Below are positions 7,973-16,659 of a stretch of 64,000 bases of DNA, piece by piece. This DNA is from Mesonia mobilis DSM 19841. GTDB lineage: Bacteria > Bacteroidota > Bacteroidia > Flavobacteriales > Flavobacteriaceae. A model generated the notes under the pieces. It saw only the letters and a program-made list of their open reading frames with translations, did not search any database and had not been told where the DNA came from. A program made the translations under genes and the position numbers. Position 1 is the first letter of the stretch, and every line of letters starts with the position of its first letter. The stretch covers positions 248,001-312,000 of the forward strand of contig NZ_AUHX01000004.1 in NCBI RefSeq assembly GCF_000423405.1, in the 5' to 3' direction.

Positions 7973-10822
7973 CTAGTTCTTATTAATTTTAATGATGGTT
8001 TTCACTGCATTGCTCGCCCAGATTGATCCGAAATCGTTTCGACTTCTAGAAAGTGTATCGTTATCGAAGGTGACGCCTTCAGTAGGAGTTCCGTAAGCGG
8101 TTATATTTTCAATTATATTTCCTTCTTTATCTATCAGATTCCCGTTTTCTGTTAAATCGATTCCGCCGGTAAAATAATTATCTTCAGCATTTAAATTTTG
8201 AAAAGGCCTTACCAATCCGCTCTTCAACAAATTCTGATAAAGTGGCGAACAATCTGTTTTCAAATTCATTTTAGGGATTCGCGCATCAATATGATGATCG
8301 ATCTCTACTTGCTTACTGAAATTTCCTACTGAATTGCTTAAGACTAATTGTTGATTGATTGATTTTTCAATTTTAGGAGATTTACCGAAAGTGAAATCAA
8401 AAATTCCTGCTTTTACCAGAGCCCATATTTTATACATATTTTCTAGTGGCGGACCGTAACTAATACGGTTAAAAAATGGTGCGTAATCGGTATCAAAAAT
8501 TTGATGTGATGTTGCGGTAAGTCCTCCAAAGCTATAGATGTCATTAAATATAGGACTAATATCATGCCAGGCGCTTATAGCAGCTAACAACGGACTTTTA
8601 TTCCCTAATGAAACTTGCTTCAATGTTTCCTCTAAATAATGATTTGCGGTAAAAGAATTATATTTTTCTGAATCTGAAAAGGGATCTTTCAGTTCTTTAA
8701 AACTGAACTTTTTTTCAGTTGGATGTTTTAAATGAAAAACTTCAATTTGTGCTTTCATTTCATCATAAGCTAACGAATTGTTTAGATTTTCTCCTACATT
8801 TTGAAATGCTAATTTATAATAACGATAGGTGAATTCTTTCTTGATTAAGGGTAATAATTCTTTTGTAAAATTAAATTTATAAGTAGAATCTCCCTTTAAA
8901 GCATCCATATTTTCAGCAGTAAAAAAACGCAAGGACGGTGAAGCGGGCATCTCTCCTACTCTTGGAATCATGAGCGCACCAGATCTGGAATAAGGATAGA
9001 TAAGTTGAGGTTCGTCGCCAGATTTTATATAGCGCATTTCTTCAGCTTTCCCTAAAAAACTTCCTCCTCTACCTTCTGTTAAGGCTAAAGCGGCATCTAT
9101 AAAAGTTAATCCCATCCCTTTTATCGCTACCACTGAATTTGCTTGAACAGGAGACAATTTTTTAGATACGGGATATATAAAATTAATGTATGAAGTATTT
9201 TCTTTTTCTAAACTCGAAGTTCGATTACCTGCGTGTCCTGTGGTTAACAATAGATGGTTAACTATTACTATTTCTTTTTTCTCGGAAGAAGAAATAGTTT
9301 CAATTTTCAATAATTCTCCTCTTTTAGAAATATTAATTACTTCTTCTGTGTGTTCATGGAATTTTACATTTTTAGGAGCTTCTGCTACTAAGATTTCAAA
9401 ACAATAAGAAAGATATTTACCCACGGTACTGCGTGATGAAAATTGCTTTAGCAATGAGCTTTCTTCTTCACCTAAATATTCACTTAGCCAACTTACATAA
9501 CTTGATAACCGATTTGTGATTGGCTCAGGTTTAGATTTTGGACGAATGTCTATTTTTTCATTTGCAAAATTCATTTTCAAATAACTAGGCTGATTAGTTT
9601 TATAAACATCTCCCGCTCCAAAAAAATGATTTTTATTGTACAGATGAATATGGATTTGATTTTCGATTTTAGAAGCTTTAATAGTAGCCAATAAACGCTC
9701 TAAACCATATAAACCTTTTGGACCAAGACCAATAATCGCCACAGAAAATTCTGAAGCAGGTTTAATTTTCCAACCGCCAATAGGAGTTAGCGAATCATAA
9801 ACTCCGGGAATATTTTTTAATAACCATTCTTGGTTGTAAATTGTATCTAAATACCTATTTCCGCCGTCACTCAACAAAAGTGCACAACGAGCTCCTTCTT
9901 CTAATTGAGACTCATACTTATGGAAAGCACTAATAATAGCACCCGAAGAACCACCTACTAAAATGCTTTCTTTCTTTAGCAACTCCCAGCAACCCATCGC
10001 ACATTCAAGATCATTCACTTTAATAAAATCGTAAATATAATTTTCATTCAAAAATTGAGAATTTACTCCAGCACCGTGCCCCGGTATATTTCTAGGTCCG
10101 GCTTCTCCTCCAAAAAGAACGCTTCCTACGGCATCTACAGCGATGACTTTTGTTTTCGGATGATGCTCTTTTATATAACTTGCGCATCCCATTAAAGTAC
10201 CACAAGTACTAGTTGCCACAAAAAGGTAATCCAGATTTCCCGCTAAAGCTTCATAAATTTCTTTTGTGGTCTGTTGATGTGTAAGCGGATTATTGAGGTT
10301 CCCATATTGATTACTCCAAAAACTATTTTCAGTCGTTTTGAGTAATTCTTTTACTTTGGCTAAACGAGCGCCTAGAAATCCTCCTTCTTCTAACGGTTCT
10401 GTAACCATTTCGATAGTAGCCCCATAGGTTTGTAGTAACTGCTCTGTAGCTTTATTTAATTTAGGATCTACAACTACAATTAATTTTATATCTAGTAACA
10501 AACAAGCTTGTGCAAGACCAATAGCCATATTGCCCGAACTAGACTCGATCACCGTATCTCCTTTTTTTAGTTCTCCAGCTTCAATTGCTTTTTGAAGAAT
10601 ATTGTAAGCAGTTCGATCTTTTATACTACAGCTAGGATTAAAACTTTCAAGTTTCGCAAAGACTTCACATGTGGAATTCAATGGAATATGCTTCAATTTT
10701 ACCAATGGGGTGTCTCCTATCGTTTCCAAAATAGAATTGGAAACCTGAAGTTGTTCTCTTATAGCGGTATTTATTTTCAAATAATAAGTTTTTTCTTGAT
10801 TTTGAAATAAATGTAGACACAT
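7973..10822 (-). CDS. Fusion: SbnA-like diaminopropionate synthase + FAD/NAD(P)-binding oxidoreductase
   Basis: A 949-residue two-domain enzyme. Residues about 28-340 are a cysteine-synthase-fold PLP enzyme with K68 in SIKDR, the substrate loop ESSSGNMAIG (93-102) and a phosphate loop TSTCGTLMG. The patterns FGGEAGPRNIPGHGAG and LLSDGGNRYLDTIY follow SbnA, which joins O-phosphoserine and glutamate to make N-(2-amino-2-carboxyethyl)-glutamate, rather than CysK. From about residue 359 a Rossmann start (VAIIGLGPKG) opens a roughly 590-residue FAD/NAD(P)-binding domain of the NAD_binding_9 type. No separate SbnB-like dehydrogenase is present, so this domain may supply the oxidation step (inference). 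It is the first gene of the operon, with a divergent intergenic region of 170 bases upstream. Confidence 0.75.
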   Translation of the reverse strand: MCLHLFQNQEKTYYLKINTAIREQLQVSNSILETIGDTPLVKLKHIPLNSTCEVFAKLESFNPSCSIKDRTAYNILQKAIEAGELKKGDTVIESSSGNMAIGLAQACLLLDIKLIVVVDPKLNKATEQLLQTYGATIEMVTEPLEEGGFLGARLAKVKELLKTTENSFWSNQYGNLNNPLTHQQTTKEIYEALAGNLDYLFVATSTCGTLMGCASYIKEHHPKTKVIAVDAVGSVLFGGEAGPRNIPGHGAGVNSQFLNENYIYDFIKVNDLECAMGCWELLKKESILVGGSSGAIISAFHKYESQLEEGARCALLLSDGGNRYLDTIYNQEWLLKNIPGVYDSLTPIGGWKIKPASEFSVAIIGLGPKGLYGLERLLATIKASKIENQIHIHLYNKNHFFGAGDVYKTNQPSYLKMNFANEKIDIRPKSKPEPITNRLSSYVSWLSEYLGEEESSLLKQFSSRSTVGKYLSYCFEILVAEAPKNVKFHEHTEEVINISKRGELLKIETISSSEKKEIVIVNHLLLTTGHAGNRTSSLEKENTSYINFIYPVSKKLSPVQANSVVAIKGMGLTFIDAALALTEGRGGSFLGKAEEMRYIKSGDEPQLIYPYSRSGALMIPRVGEMPASPSLRFFTAENMDALKGDSTYKFNFTKELLPLIKKEFTYRYYKLAFQNVGENLNNSLAYDEMKAQIEVFHLKHPTEKKFSFKELKDPFSDSEKYNSFTANHYLEETLKQVSLGNKSPLLAAISAWHDISPIFNDIYSFGGLTATSHQIFDTDYAPFFNRISYGPPLENMYKIWALVKAGIFDFTFGKSPKIEKSINQQLVLSNSVGNFSKQVEIDHHIDARIPKMNLKTDCSPLYQNLLKSGLVRPFQNLNAEDNYFTGGIDLTENGNLIDKEGNIIENITAYGTPTEGVTFDNDTLSRSRNDFGSIWASNAVKTIIKINKN

Positions 10823-10992
10823 TTACTCATAAGAATATCCTTATTAATGAAACAATAACAGTATTTACTAATATTTTGAAAAATAGGTCTTTCAAGAATC
10901 TTGCACTTTAGCTTGACTATTGTTTACGTTTTTATGACTTCGTTAACCTAGAATAACAGAAAAAACTTACAAATTAGCTTAAAATAAAAGCA

Positions 10993-12099
10993 ATGAGTAA
11001 GTCTAAACCTAAAAAAAGATATAAGAAAAAAAGGTATCTATTACCAATCACTATTATTGTTATTCTTATAGCGTTTAGACTGTATTTACCAACGCTTATT
11101 AAAAACTATGTCAACAAAGTTCTGGCTGATATTCCCGGTTATTACGGTCAAGTTGAAGATATTGATCTTTCTTTAATTCGAGGCGCTTACACAATTGAAG
11201 GGCTTTACCTCAACAAGAAAACCGCAGAAACAGAAATACCTTTTCTTAATTTTCCGGAGACCGATATTTCTATTGAATGGAGCTCACTTTTAAAAGGAAA
11301 GATTGTAAGTGAAATCGAGATGCAAAGTCCGGAAGTGATCTATGTTTTTGAAGATCAAGAAAAAACTGCGGATGAAGAGCCCGATAAAGAAGATTGGACC
11401 AAAGCGCTCACAGATTTAGTTCCGTTAGATGTTAACCATTTTGAAGTATATAATGGAAAGTTGGGTTTTGTACAATTACAAGCCGAACCAAACATAGATT
11501 TATACATCAACGATTTGCGTTTGAGCGCTCAAAACTTAAGAAATGTAAGACAGACCGAACGCACGTTGCCTTCACCGGTTACCGCGACCGGAACCAGTAT
11601 TGGTAACGGAAAACTTAAGTTAGACGCCAGAATTAACTTAATTAAAGAAATACCCGATATGGATGTTTCACTTTCTTTAGAAAATGCAAGTGTAACCGCT
11701 TTGAACGACTTTACAAATTATTACGCCGGACTTGATTTTGAAGAGGGAACTTTAGGAGTTTTTACTGAATTTGCCATTTCCGATGGTTATTTAAAAGGCT
11801 ACGTTAAACCCTTATTGAAAGACACCAAATTAATTGGAAAAGATGATGGATTTTTAAAAACACTTTGGGAAGGATTTGTAGGCGTTTTTAAATTTATTCT
11901 GAAAAATCAAGGAACCGACACTCTAGCGACCAAAGCTCCCATTGAAGGTGATCTCAATCAAACTAAAACGAAAATCTGGCCAACCGTTTTTAATATTTTC
12001 AAAAATGCGTGGATTTCAGCTTTTCAAGGGCAAGTAGATGAAGATATAGAGTTTAAAGATGCATTTCAAGAAGCTAAAAAAGAAAAGAAAAAAGACTAA
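10993..12099 (+). CDS. DUF748 (AsmA-like) periplasmic-facing protein
   Basis: A 368-residue protein with a very basic N-terminus (KPKKRYKKKRY), one transmembrane helix at about residues 15-32, then an extracytoplasmic domain of the DUF748/AsmA-like type: LADIPGYYGQVEDIDLSLIRGAYTI, a strand pattern typical of beta-rich lipid-transfer-like domains, and LPSPVTATGTSIGNGKL. The polar C-terminus ends in KEKKKD. Relatives are linked to envelope maintenance, but the role is unproven. The gene is divergent from the SbnA-fusion operon, and its stop codon overlaps that of the next, convergent gene. Confidence 0.7.
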   Translation: MSKSKPKKRYKKKRYLLPITIIVILIAFRLYLPTLIKNYVNKVLADIPGYYGQVEDIDLSLIRGAYTIEGLYLNKKTAETEIPFLNFPETDISIEWSSLLKGKIVSEIEMQSPEVIYVFEDQEKTADEEPDKEDWTKALTDLVPLDVNHFEVYNGKLGFVQLQAEPNIDLYINDLRLSAQNLRNVRQTERTLPSPVTATGTSIGNGKLKLDARINLIKEIPDMDVSLSLENASVTALNDFTNYYAGLDFEEGTLGVFTEFAISDGYLKGYVKPLLKDTKLIGKDDGFLKTLWEGFVGVFKFILKNQGTDTLATKAPIEGDLNQTKTKIWPTVFNIFKNAWISAFQGQVDEDIEFKDAFQEAKKEKKKD

Positions 12100-12668
12100 T
12101 TTATCGTATCTAGATCTTCAACCTTTGGTACAAATGAAGGCAATTTACCGGCACGCATCATTTGGTTAAAGTTCATCCGCTTGTAAACATTTCTTACAAA
12201 TTCTACATCGGCTTTATTAAAAGTACGATCTGTTTCGCTTTGTTGTTTCCAAGCACTAATGATCTTTTTGTATTTCTGAATGTCGAGGCTATCTACTTCT
12301 TCAACTTTCTTTTCAACTTTTTTAGTCTGCTGGACGTCTAAAAACTCAATAGAAGTTTTTCTTACTTCAGCTTTAATATTTTCTAGAATTTCTTTTGAAG
12401 TATCTTCAAAAATTCTAATGGTTATAGTAGGCTTATCAAATCCCTTTTCAACAAAAAAATCGATTCTCTCAGAAATTTGTTTTTCTAATGAACTTAATTC
12501 GGTTTTTTCTTCGTTAAATAAAATTACTCCGCTTTCATCTACAGAAATAATGATCTGATTGATTTGCTGAATTTCAATACCATTTATTTCAGCAGAATTT
12601 ACCCCAAGCATTTTTAATGATGAGAAAAATGTAAGACTAACAAAAATTAAAAGTCGATACGCATTCAT
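12096..12668 (-). CDS. Secreted ExbD/TolR-like domain protein without obvious anchor
   Basis: A 190-residue protein with an N-terminal signal-like hydrophobic segment (about residues 5-22). Residues about 35-115 follow the ExbD/TolR periplasmic pattern: strand IIISVDESGVILFN, helix SLEKQISERIDFF, strand TITIRIFEDTS, helix ILENIKAEVRK, strand SIEFLD. The C-terminal part (120-190) is helical, with IISAWKQQSE and NVYKRMNFNQMMR, and is not recognised. A true ExbD would keep its N-terminal helix in the inner membrane and sit beside ExbB; no exbB is nearby. The assignment is by pattern only. The stop overlaps the stop of the DUF748 gene. Confidence 0.45.
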   Translation of the reverse strand: MNAYRLLIFVSLTFFSSLKMLGVNSAEINGIEIQQINQIIISVDESGVILFNEEKTELSSLEKQISERIDFFVEKGFDKPTITIRIFEDTSKEILENIKAEVRKTSIEFLDVQQTKKVEKKVEEVDSLDIQKYKKIISAWKQQSETDRTFNKADVEFVRNVYKRMNFNQMMRAGKLPSFVPKVEDLDTIN

Positions 12669-12740
12669 GGCTTAAAAATAAATCTTCCGTAAAGATAAAT
12701 CAATATTTATTCCAAACCGTAGTTAATATTTAAAATTAGA

Positions 12741-12778
12741 TAAAAAGAAAAAAACCTCTTCAAAAGGAAGAGGTTTTA
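12741..12778 (-). terminator. Rho-independent terminator of the dipeptidase gene
   Basis: Inverted repeat AAAACCTCTTC (12751-12761) and GAAGAGGTTTT (12768-12778), followed on the - strand by a T-rich run. It begins ten bases past the dipeptidase stop. Confidence 0.8.
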
Positions 12779-12787
12779 CTAAAAATT

Positions 12788-14176
12788 CTATTTTTTTAGT
12801 CTTGCAAAGTGTTTATAGAAGAAAGGAATGGTTTCAATTCCTTTTAAATAATTCCAAATTCCAAAATGTTCGTTGGGTGAATGGATGGCGTCGGTATCTA
12901 AGCCAAATCCCATTAAAATAGTTTTACTTTTTAGTTCTTTTTCAAATAAAGAAACAATAGGAATACTTCCTCCACTTCGTTGCGGAATTGGCTCTTTACC
13001 AAAAACTTCTTGATATGCTTCACTGGCAGCTTGGTATTCGATCCCGTCGATTGGCGTCACATAACCTTGCCCACCGTGATGCGGTTTTACTTCAACAGTA
13101 ACTCCGCTTGGCGCTATACTTTCAAAATGTTTTTTGAAGAGTGCTGTAATTTCTTTCCAATCTTGATTAGGCACTAAACGCATCGAAATTTTTGCAAAAG
13201 CTTTACTTGGGATCACGGTTTTAGCTCCTTCACCAATATAACCGCCCCAAATTCCGTTCACATCAAGTGTTGGTCTAATTGAATTTCGCTCATTCGTTGT
13301 GTAACCTTCTTCTCCATAAACATCATTCAAGTCCAGTGCTTTTTTATACTTCTCTAAACTGAAGGGTGCTTCTGCCATTTTCGCTCTTTCTTCCATAGAA
13401 AGTTCTTCCACTTTATCATAAAAGCCGGGAATGGTAATGTGTTTGTTTTCATCGTGAAGCGAAGCGATCATTTTGGTTAACACGTTGATCGGATTGGCAA
13501 CAGCGCCACCATACAAACCAGAATGTAAATCGCGGTTAGGACCTGTAACTTCTACTTCAACATAACTTAAACCACGCAAACCTGTGGTTATTGAAGGAGT
13601 ATCTTTGGCGATCATTCCTGTATCGGAAATTAAGATCACGTCATTTTTCAATTTGTCATGATTGCGCTCAATAAACCAGCCTAAATTTTCACTCCCTACT
13701 TCTTCTTCTCCTTCGATCATAAACTTTACGTTACACGGTAAATCGTCGTTTTTGACCATGTACTCTAAAGCTTTTACGTGCATGTACATTTGCCCTTTAT
13801 CGTCGCAAGCGCCCCGTGCAAAAATAGCTCCTTCAGGATGAGTTTCGGTTTCTTTAATGACCGGTTCAAAAGGAGGTGAATCCCATAAATTAATAGGATC
13901 TGGCGGTTGCACATCGTAATGCCCGTAAACCAAGACCGTTGGTAAATTTTTATCGATAATTTTCTCACCGTAAACCACAGGATAACCCGGAGTTTCACAA
14001 ATTTCTGTTAGTTCACAGCCCGCTTCTGCTAAACGTTCTTTTACCGCTTCTGCAGTTTTCAGGACATCTTCTTTGTAAGCAGAATCTGCGCTTATCGATG
14101 GTATTTTAAGCAGTTCTATTAATTCTTGTAAAAAGCGATCTTTATGCTCTTCTATATAAGCTTTGCTCTTGTTCAT
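12788..14176 (-). CDS. M20-family dipeptidase
   Basis: A 462-residue zinc dipeptidase of the M20 (PepV/CNDP-like) family. Catalytic and metal-binding motifs are seen in order: YGHYDVQPPDP near residue 87 (His ligand and Asp), WDSPPFEP, ARGACDDKGQMY near residue 118 (bridging Asp), and EGEEEVGSENL near residue 155 (catalytic Glu pair). A lid/dimerisation domain follows at about 190-380 and the last His ligand is in DAIHSPNEHF. It most likely hydrolyses dipeptides in the cytoplasm, as no signal peptide is visible. Monocistronic, with its own terminator. Confidence 0.88.
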   Translation of the reverse strand: MNKSKAYIEEHKDRFLQELIELLKIPSISADSAYKEDVLKTAEAVKERLAEAGCELTEICETPGYPVVYGEKIIDKNLPTVLVYGHYDVQPPDPINLWDSPPFEPVIKETETHPEGAIFARGACDDKGQMYMHVKALEYMVKNDDLPCNVKFMIEGEEEVGSENLGWFIERNHDKLKNDVILISDTGMIAKDTPSITTGLRGLSYVEVEVTGPNRDLHSGLYGGAVANPINVLTKMIASLHDENKHITIPGFYDKVEELSMEERAKMAEAPFSLEKYKKALDLNDVYGEEGYTTNERNSIRPTLDVNGIWGGYIGEGAKTVIPSKAFAKISMRLVPNQDWKEITALFKKHFESIAPSGVTVEVKPHHGGQGYVTPIDGIEYQAASEAYQEVFGKEPIPQRSGGSIPIVSLFEKELKSKTILMGFGLDTDAIHSPNEHFGIWNYLKGIETIPFFYKHFARLKK

Positions 14177-14252
14177 GAGATCATTTTTTTATTTGTTGAA
14201 ATGCCAAGATACCAACATGTTTTTTAAAACTGAAATTTTATGATATACTTTC

Positions 14253-14282
14253 TTTGAATATTGAAATGTTTATTTATATTTG
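14253..14282 (+). promoter_or_regulatory. Promoter of tRNA-Leu (TTTG-N18-TATATTTG)
   Basis: TTTG at 14253-14256 and a perfect -7 box TATATTTG at 14275-14282, separated by 18 bases, close to the Bacteroidota consensus. The predicted start is near 14288, about 60 bases before the tRNA, leaving a leader that contains a 12-bp tandem repeat. Confidence 0.65.
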
Positions 14283-14304
14283 CATCCGCTTAGCAAACCG
14301 TCCT

Positions 14305-14346
14305 AAGTTTGTTGCTAAGTTTGTTGCTAAGTTTGTTGCTAAGTTT
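14305..14346. repeat. 12-bp tandem repeat AAGTTTGTTGCT, 3.5 copies
   Basis: Three perfect copies plus a half unit (AAGTTT), between the tRNA-Leu promoter and the tRNA. Upstream CTTAGCAAAC (14289-14298) is nearly complementary to the repeat, so the leader RNA can fold. Confidence 0.85.
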
Positions 14347-14349
14347 TAT

Positions 14350-14434
14350 GCGGGCGTGGTGGAATTGGTAGACACGCTAGACTTAGGATCTAGTGCCGCG
14401 AGGTGTGAGAGTTCGAGTCTCTCCGCCCGCACCA
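14350..14434 (+). tRNA. tRNA-Leu(UAG)
   Basis: 85-nt class II tRNA. Acceptor stem GCGGGCG/CGCCCGC, D-arm with GGTAGACAC, anticodon stem CTAGA/TCTAG around loop CTTAGGA (anticodon TAG, reading CUN), a short variable arm, T-arm GTTCGAGTC, and encoded CCA end. A terminator follows directly. Confidence 0.95.
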
Positions 14435-14435
14435 G

Positions 14436-14469
14436 AAAAAGCTTCTCTAATCGAGAAGCTTTTTTTATT
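14436..14469 (+). terminator. Terminator of tRNA-Leu
   Basis: Stem AAAAAGCTTCTC/GAGAAGCTTTTT with a long T-run, beginning two bases after the CCA. Confidence 0.85.
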
Positions 14470-14544
14470 TCTAGCCTTTTCTATTTTCAATACCAAAGGC
14501 TTATATTTATCTAGTAAAAACTATATAATCCAATAAATAATCTT

Positions 14545-16011
14545 ATGAAAAAAATTTCTCTCAGCCTATTGGCATTTTTATGCTTTTTGGGCGCAAAAGC
14601 ACAATTTACTACCCCAGACACCGGAGTGAATTGGACAATGCAAGATTTATTAAATGCAACAGCTTCTCCGCTTACATTTAATGGTACAAGCTATACGCTT
14701 ACAGAAGATTTAATTATTTCCGAAAACGATTCCTTTACACTTGATGCTGCAGATTCTTTATATGTAAATCAAGATGTTCTTATTCAAGTTTATGGTAACT
14801 TCAGCAGTAATCCGTCTAGTGGCGAAATGGTGATCACTGCAACTGATAGTTTAACGCCTTACGAAGGTTTTCGATTTGAAAATGATTCGCAGATTAGCAT
14901 TAACAATACCGTCATTAAAAACGGTGGTGGTTTGCGAGTGCTTACGCCAAACTTTTCGCTTACCAATAGTTATTTAGCGTATAATGTGAGTGGAGCAGCT
15001 ACCGGAGCGGTAGTTTCTGTTTCTTACGGCTCGCCAATTATCGAAAACAACACCTTTTTAGAAAACGATCTACCGGCAGTTGCTTCCGGAGCTAATCAAG
15101 AGGTTTCAGCAATTATTAACGGGAATTATTTAGAAGGTAACGGACAAAGTAATCAAAACCGACCACAAATTAATATGGGACCATCGGGAATCGATACTTT
15201 AAAAATTACGCAAAACACAATTATTGGAGATCCTACACTCGATCTAGTTGGCGGGATCGCAGTTGCCAATTTAACCGGCGGTGAAATAAGAAGTATTATC
15301 GATAATAATACTATTACTAATAATCGCTACGGAATTACTGTAGTTGGCGGAAATTCTTTCGCATACATTCGAAATAATGTGATCGAAAATAACGACACAC
15401 AAGGAGTCCCAAACCTTGGCGGAAGCGGTATTTCTTTGAATTCATCTTCTAACACGCAAGAAGTTGTGGCGACCAACAATGAAATTCGCGGAAATTTATG
15501 GGGAATTACGGTTATTGGTGAAGCATCTGTCAATTTAGGTGATAATGAAGACAATCCCGGCGGAAATGTTTTTGCCAACAACGGAAACGGCGGAAATACT
15601 TACGCTTTATACAATAACACTCCAAACACTATTACAGCATTACACAACTGCTGGATCGAAGGTCAAGCAAATACTTTAGCCGATGCTGAAAGTGTAATTT
15701 TTCATCAAACTGATGATAATAGTTTAGGGGAAGTACTTTACGATCCTGTTGGCTGCGAAAGCTTAGCTGTAAATGAACAAGAGTTTGAACAGGTCTCATT
15801 TTTCCCTAATCCAGTTCAACAGCAACTATTTATTAATAACGAGCAGTTAGTAGAAGAAGTTCGTATTGTCGATTTAACCGGAAAAGAAGTTTTCTCTAAA
15901 ACTTTACAAGAAGGGCAAAATCAACTTGAGATTTCTTTAGCTTCAGGAATTTATCTTCTTCAGTTTAAAAAAGGAAATGCTATAAAAACCGAAAAATTGA
16001 TAGTAGAGTAA
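14545..16011 (+). CDS. Secreted T9SS type A sorting-domain protein with parallel beta-helix
   Basis: A 488-residue extracellular protein. Signal peptide at residues 1-20 (basic KK, hydrophobic core, AKA-Q cleavage). The middle (about 90-380) has beta-helix rungs with repeated Asn/Gly turns, such as INNTVIKNGGG, IENNTFLEND and IRNNVIENND, as in pectate-lyase-like folds. The last 80 residues are a type IX secretion C-terminal domain: FFPNPVQQQL, then VRIVDLTGKEVF, then GIYLLQFKKG and a KTEKLIVE end. It is therefore exported by Sec, then the T9SS, and either surface-attached or released. Catalytic residues are not evident; adhesion or polysaccharide binding are alternatives. Confidence 0.85.
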   Translation: MKKISLSLLAFLCFLGAKAQFTTPDTGVNWTMQDLLNATASPLTFNGTSYTLTEDLIISENDSFTLDAADSLYVNQDVLIQVYGNFSSNPSSGEMVITATDSLTPYEGFRFENDSQISINNTVIKNGGGLRVLTPNFSLTNSYLAYNVSGAATGAVVSVSYGSPIIENNTFLENDLPAVASGANQEVSAIINGNYLEGNGQSNQNRPQINMGPSGIDTLKITQNTIIGDPTLDLVGGIAVANLTGGEIRSIIDNNTITNNRYGITVVGGNSFAYIRNNVIENNDTQGVPNLGGSGISLNSSSNTQEVVATNNEIRGNLWGITVIGEASVNLGDNEDNPGGNVFANNGNGGNTYALYNNTPNTITALHNCWIEGQANTLADAESVIFHQTDDNSLGEVLYDPVGCESLAVNEQEFEQVSFFPNPVQQQLFINNEQLVEEVRIVDLTGKEVFSKTLQEGQNQLEISLASGIYLLQFKKGNAIKTEKLIVE

Positions 16012-16040
16012 AAGCCTTTAAGTTTTAAAAATTGAAAATT

Positions 16041-16071
16041 AAAAAACCACGCTAATTAGCGTGGTTTTTTT
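16041..16071. terminator. Bidirectional terminator between the T9SS gene and tRNA-Arg
   Basis: Near-perfect hairpin AAAAAACCACGCT/AGCGTGGTTTTTT with an AATT loop. A-run and T-run on the two sides allow termination of the rightward T9SS gene and of the leftward tRNA-Arg. Confidence 0.85.
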
Positions 16072-16072
16072 G

Positions 16073-16146
16073 TGACCCCGGCAGGATTCAAACCTGCAAC
16101 CCTCAGAGCCGAAATCTGATGCGCTATTCAGTTGCGCCACGGGGCC
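16073..16146 (-). tRNA. tRNA-Arg(UCG)
   Basis: 74-nt tRNA on the minus strand. Acceptor stem GGCCCCG/CGGGGTC with discriminator A, anticodon stem TCAGA/TCTGA around loop TTTCGGC (anticodon TCG, reading CGA), T-loop GTTTGAATC. CCA is not encoded. It lies just downstream of yqeY and may be cotranscribed with it. Confidence 0.93.
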
Positions 16147-16171
16147 TTTATTTGTGTAAGCTAGTTTTTGT

Positions 16172-16618
16172 TTAAGCTAATTTCTTTTTCACGACCATCG
16201 AGATGGTTTTACCATCGGCCTTACCGGCTAATTCTTTAGAAGCTAAGCCCATTACTTTTCCCATATCTTTCATTCCTTCAGCTCCGGTTTCTGCAATAAT
16301 TGCTTCTACTTTTGCTTCAATTTCTGCTTCACTCAACTGCTCCGGTAAAAATTGAGCGATTACTTCTGCTTGTTTTTCTTCCGGTTCTGCTAAATCTTCT
16401 CTATTCTGCTCTCTGTAAAGAATAGCGCTGTCTTTACGCTGCTTTACTAATTTCTGAAGAATTTTAATTTCTTGTTCTTCAGATAAATCTTGCTGACTAT
16501 TTTCTGTCTTTGCTAATAGAATAGCACTTTTTACAGCTCTTAAAGCTTCTAAAGCTGCAGCATCTTTTGCCTTCATCGCAGCTTTCATTTGCGTCATCAC
16601 GTCTTTTTCTAAACTCAT
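16172..16618 (-). CDS. YqeY/GatB tail-domain protein
   Basis: A 148-residue protein that is almost entirely the GatB/YqeY helical domain: start MSLEKDVMTQMKAAMKAKD, LRAVKSAILLAKTE, LQKLVKQRKDSA near residue 75, IAQFLPEQLSEAE near 107, and MGKVMGLASKELAGKADG near the C-terminus. In amidotransferases this domain recognises tRNA; stand-alone YqeY has no firmly established role. It follows ftsZ in the same direction after a terminator, as is usual in this phylum, and is followed by tRNA-Arg. Confidence 0.9.
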   Translation of the reverse strand: MSLEKDVMTQMKAAMKAKDAAALEALRAVKSAILLAKTENSQQDLSEEQEIKILQKLVKQRKDSAILYREQNREDLAEPEEKQAEVIAQFLPEQLSEAEIEAKVEAIIAETGAEGMKDMGKVMGLASKELAGKADGKTISMVVKKKLA

Positions 16619-16659
16619 AAATAGAAAATTTTTAGTCTTGCGAAGATAGTAATCTCCAT

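Noticed and set aside
10772-10830. 17-codon ORF (MSKCVYIYFKIKKKLII) overlapping the start of the SbnA-fusion gene
   Set aside because: No terminator or amino-acid run typical of a leader peptide; overlaps coding sequence; likely chance.
14305-14346. CRISPR-like array
   Set aside because: Direct repeats are contiguous with no spacers and only 12 bp long; a simple tandem repeat.
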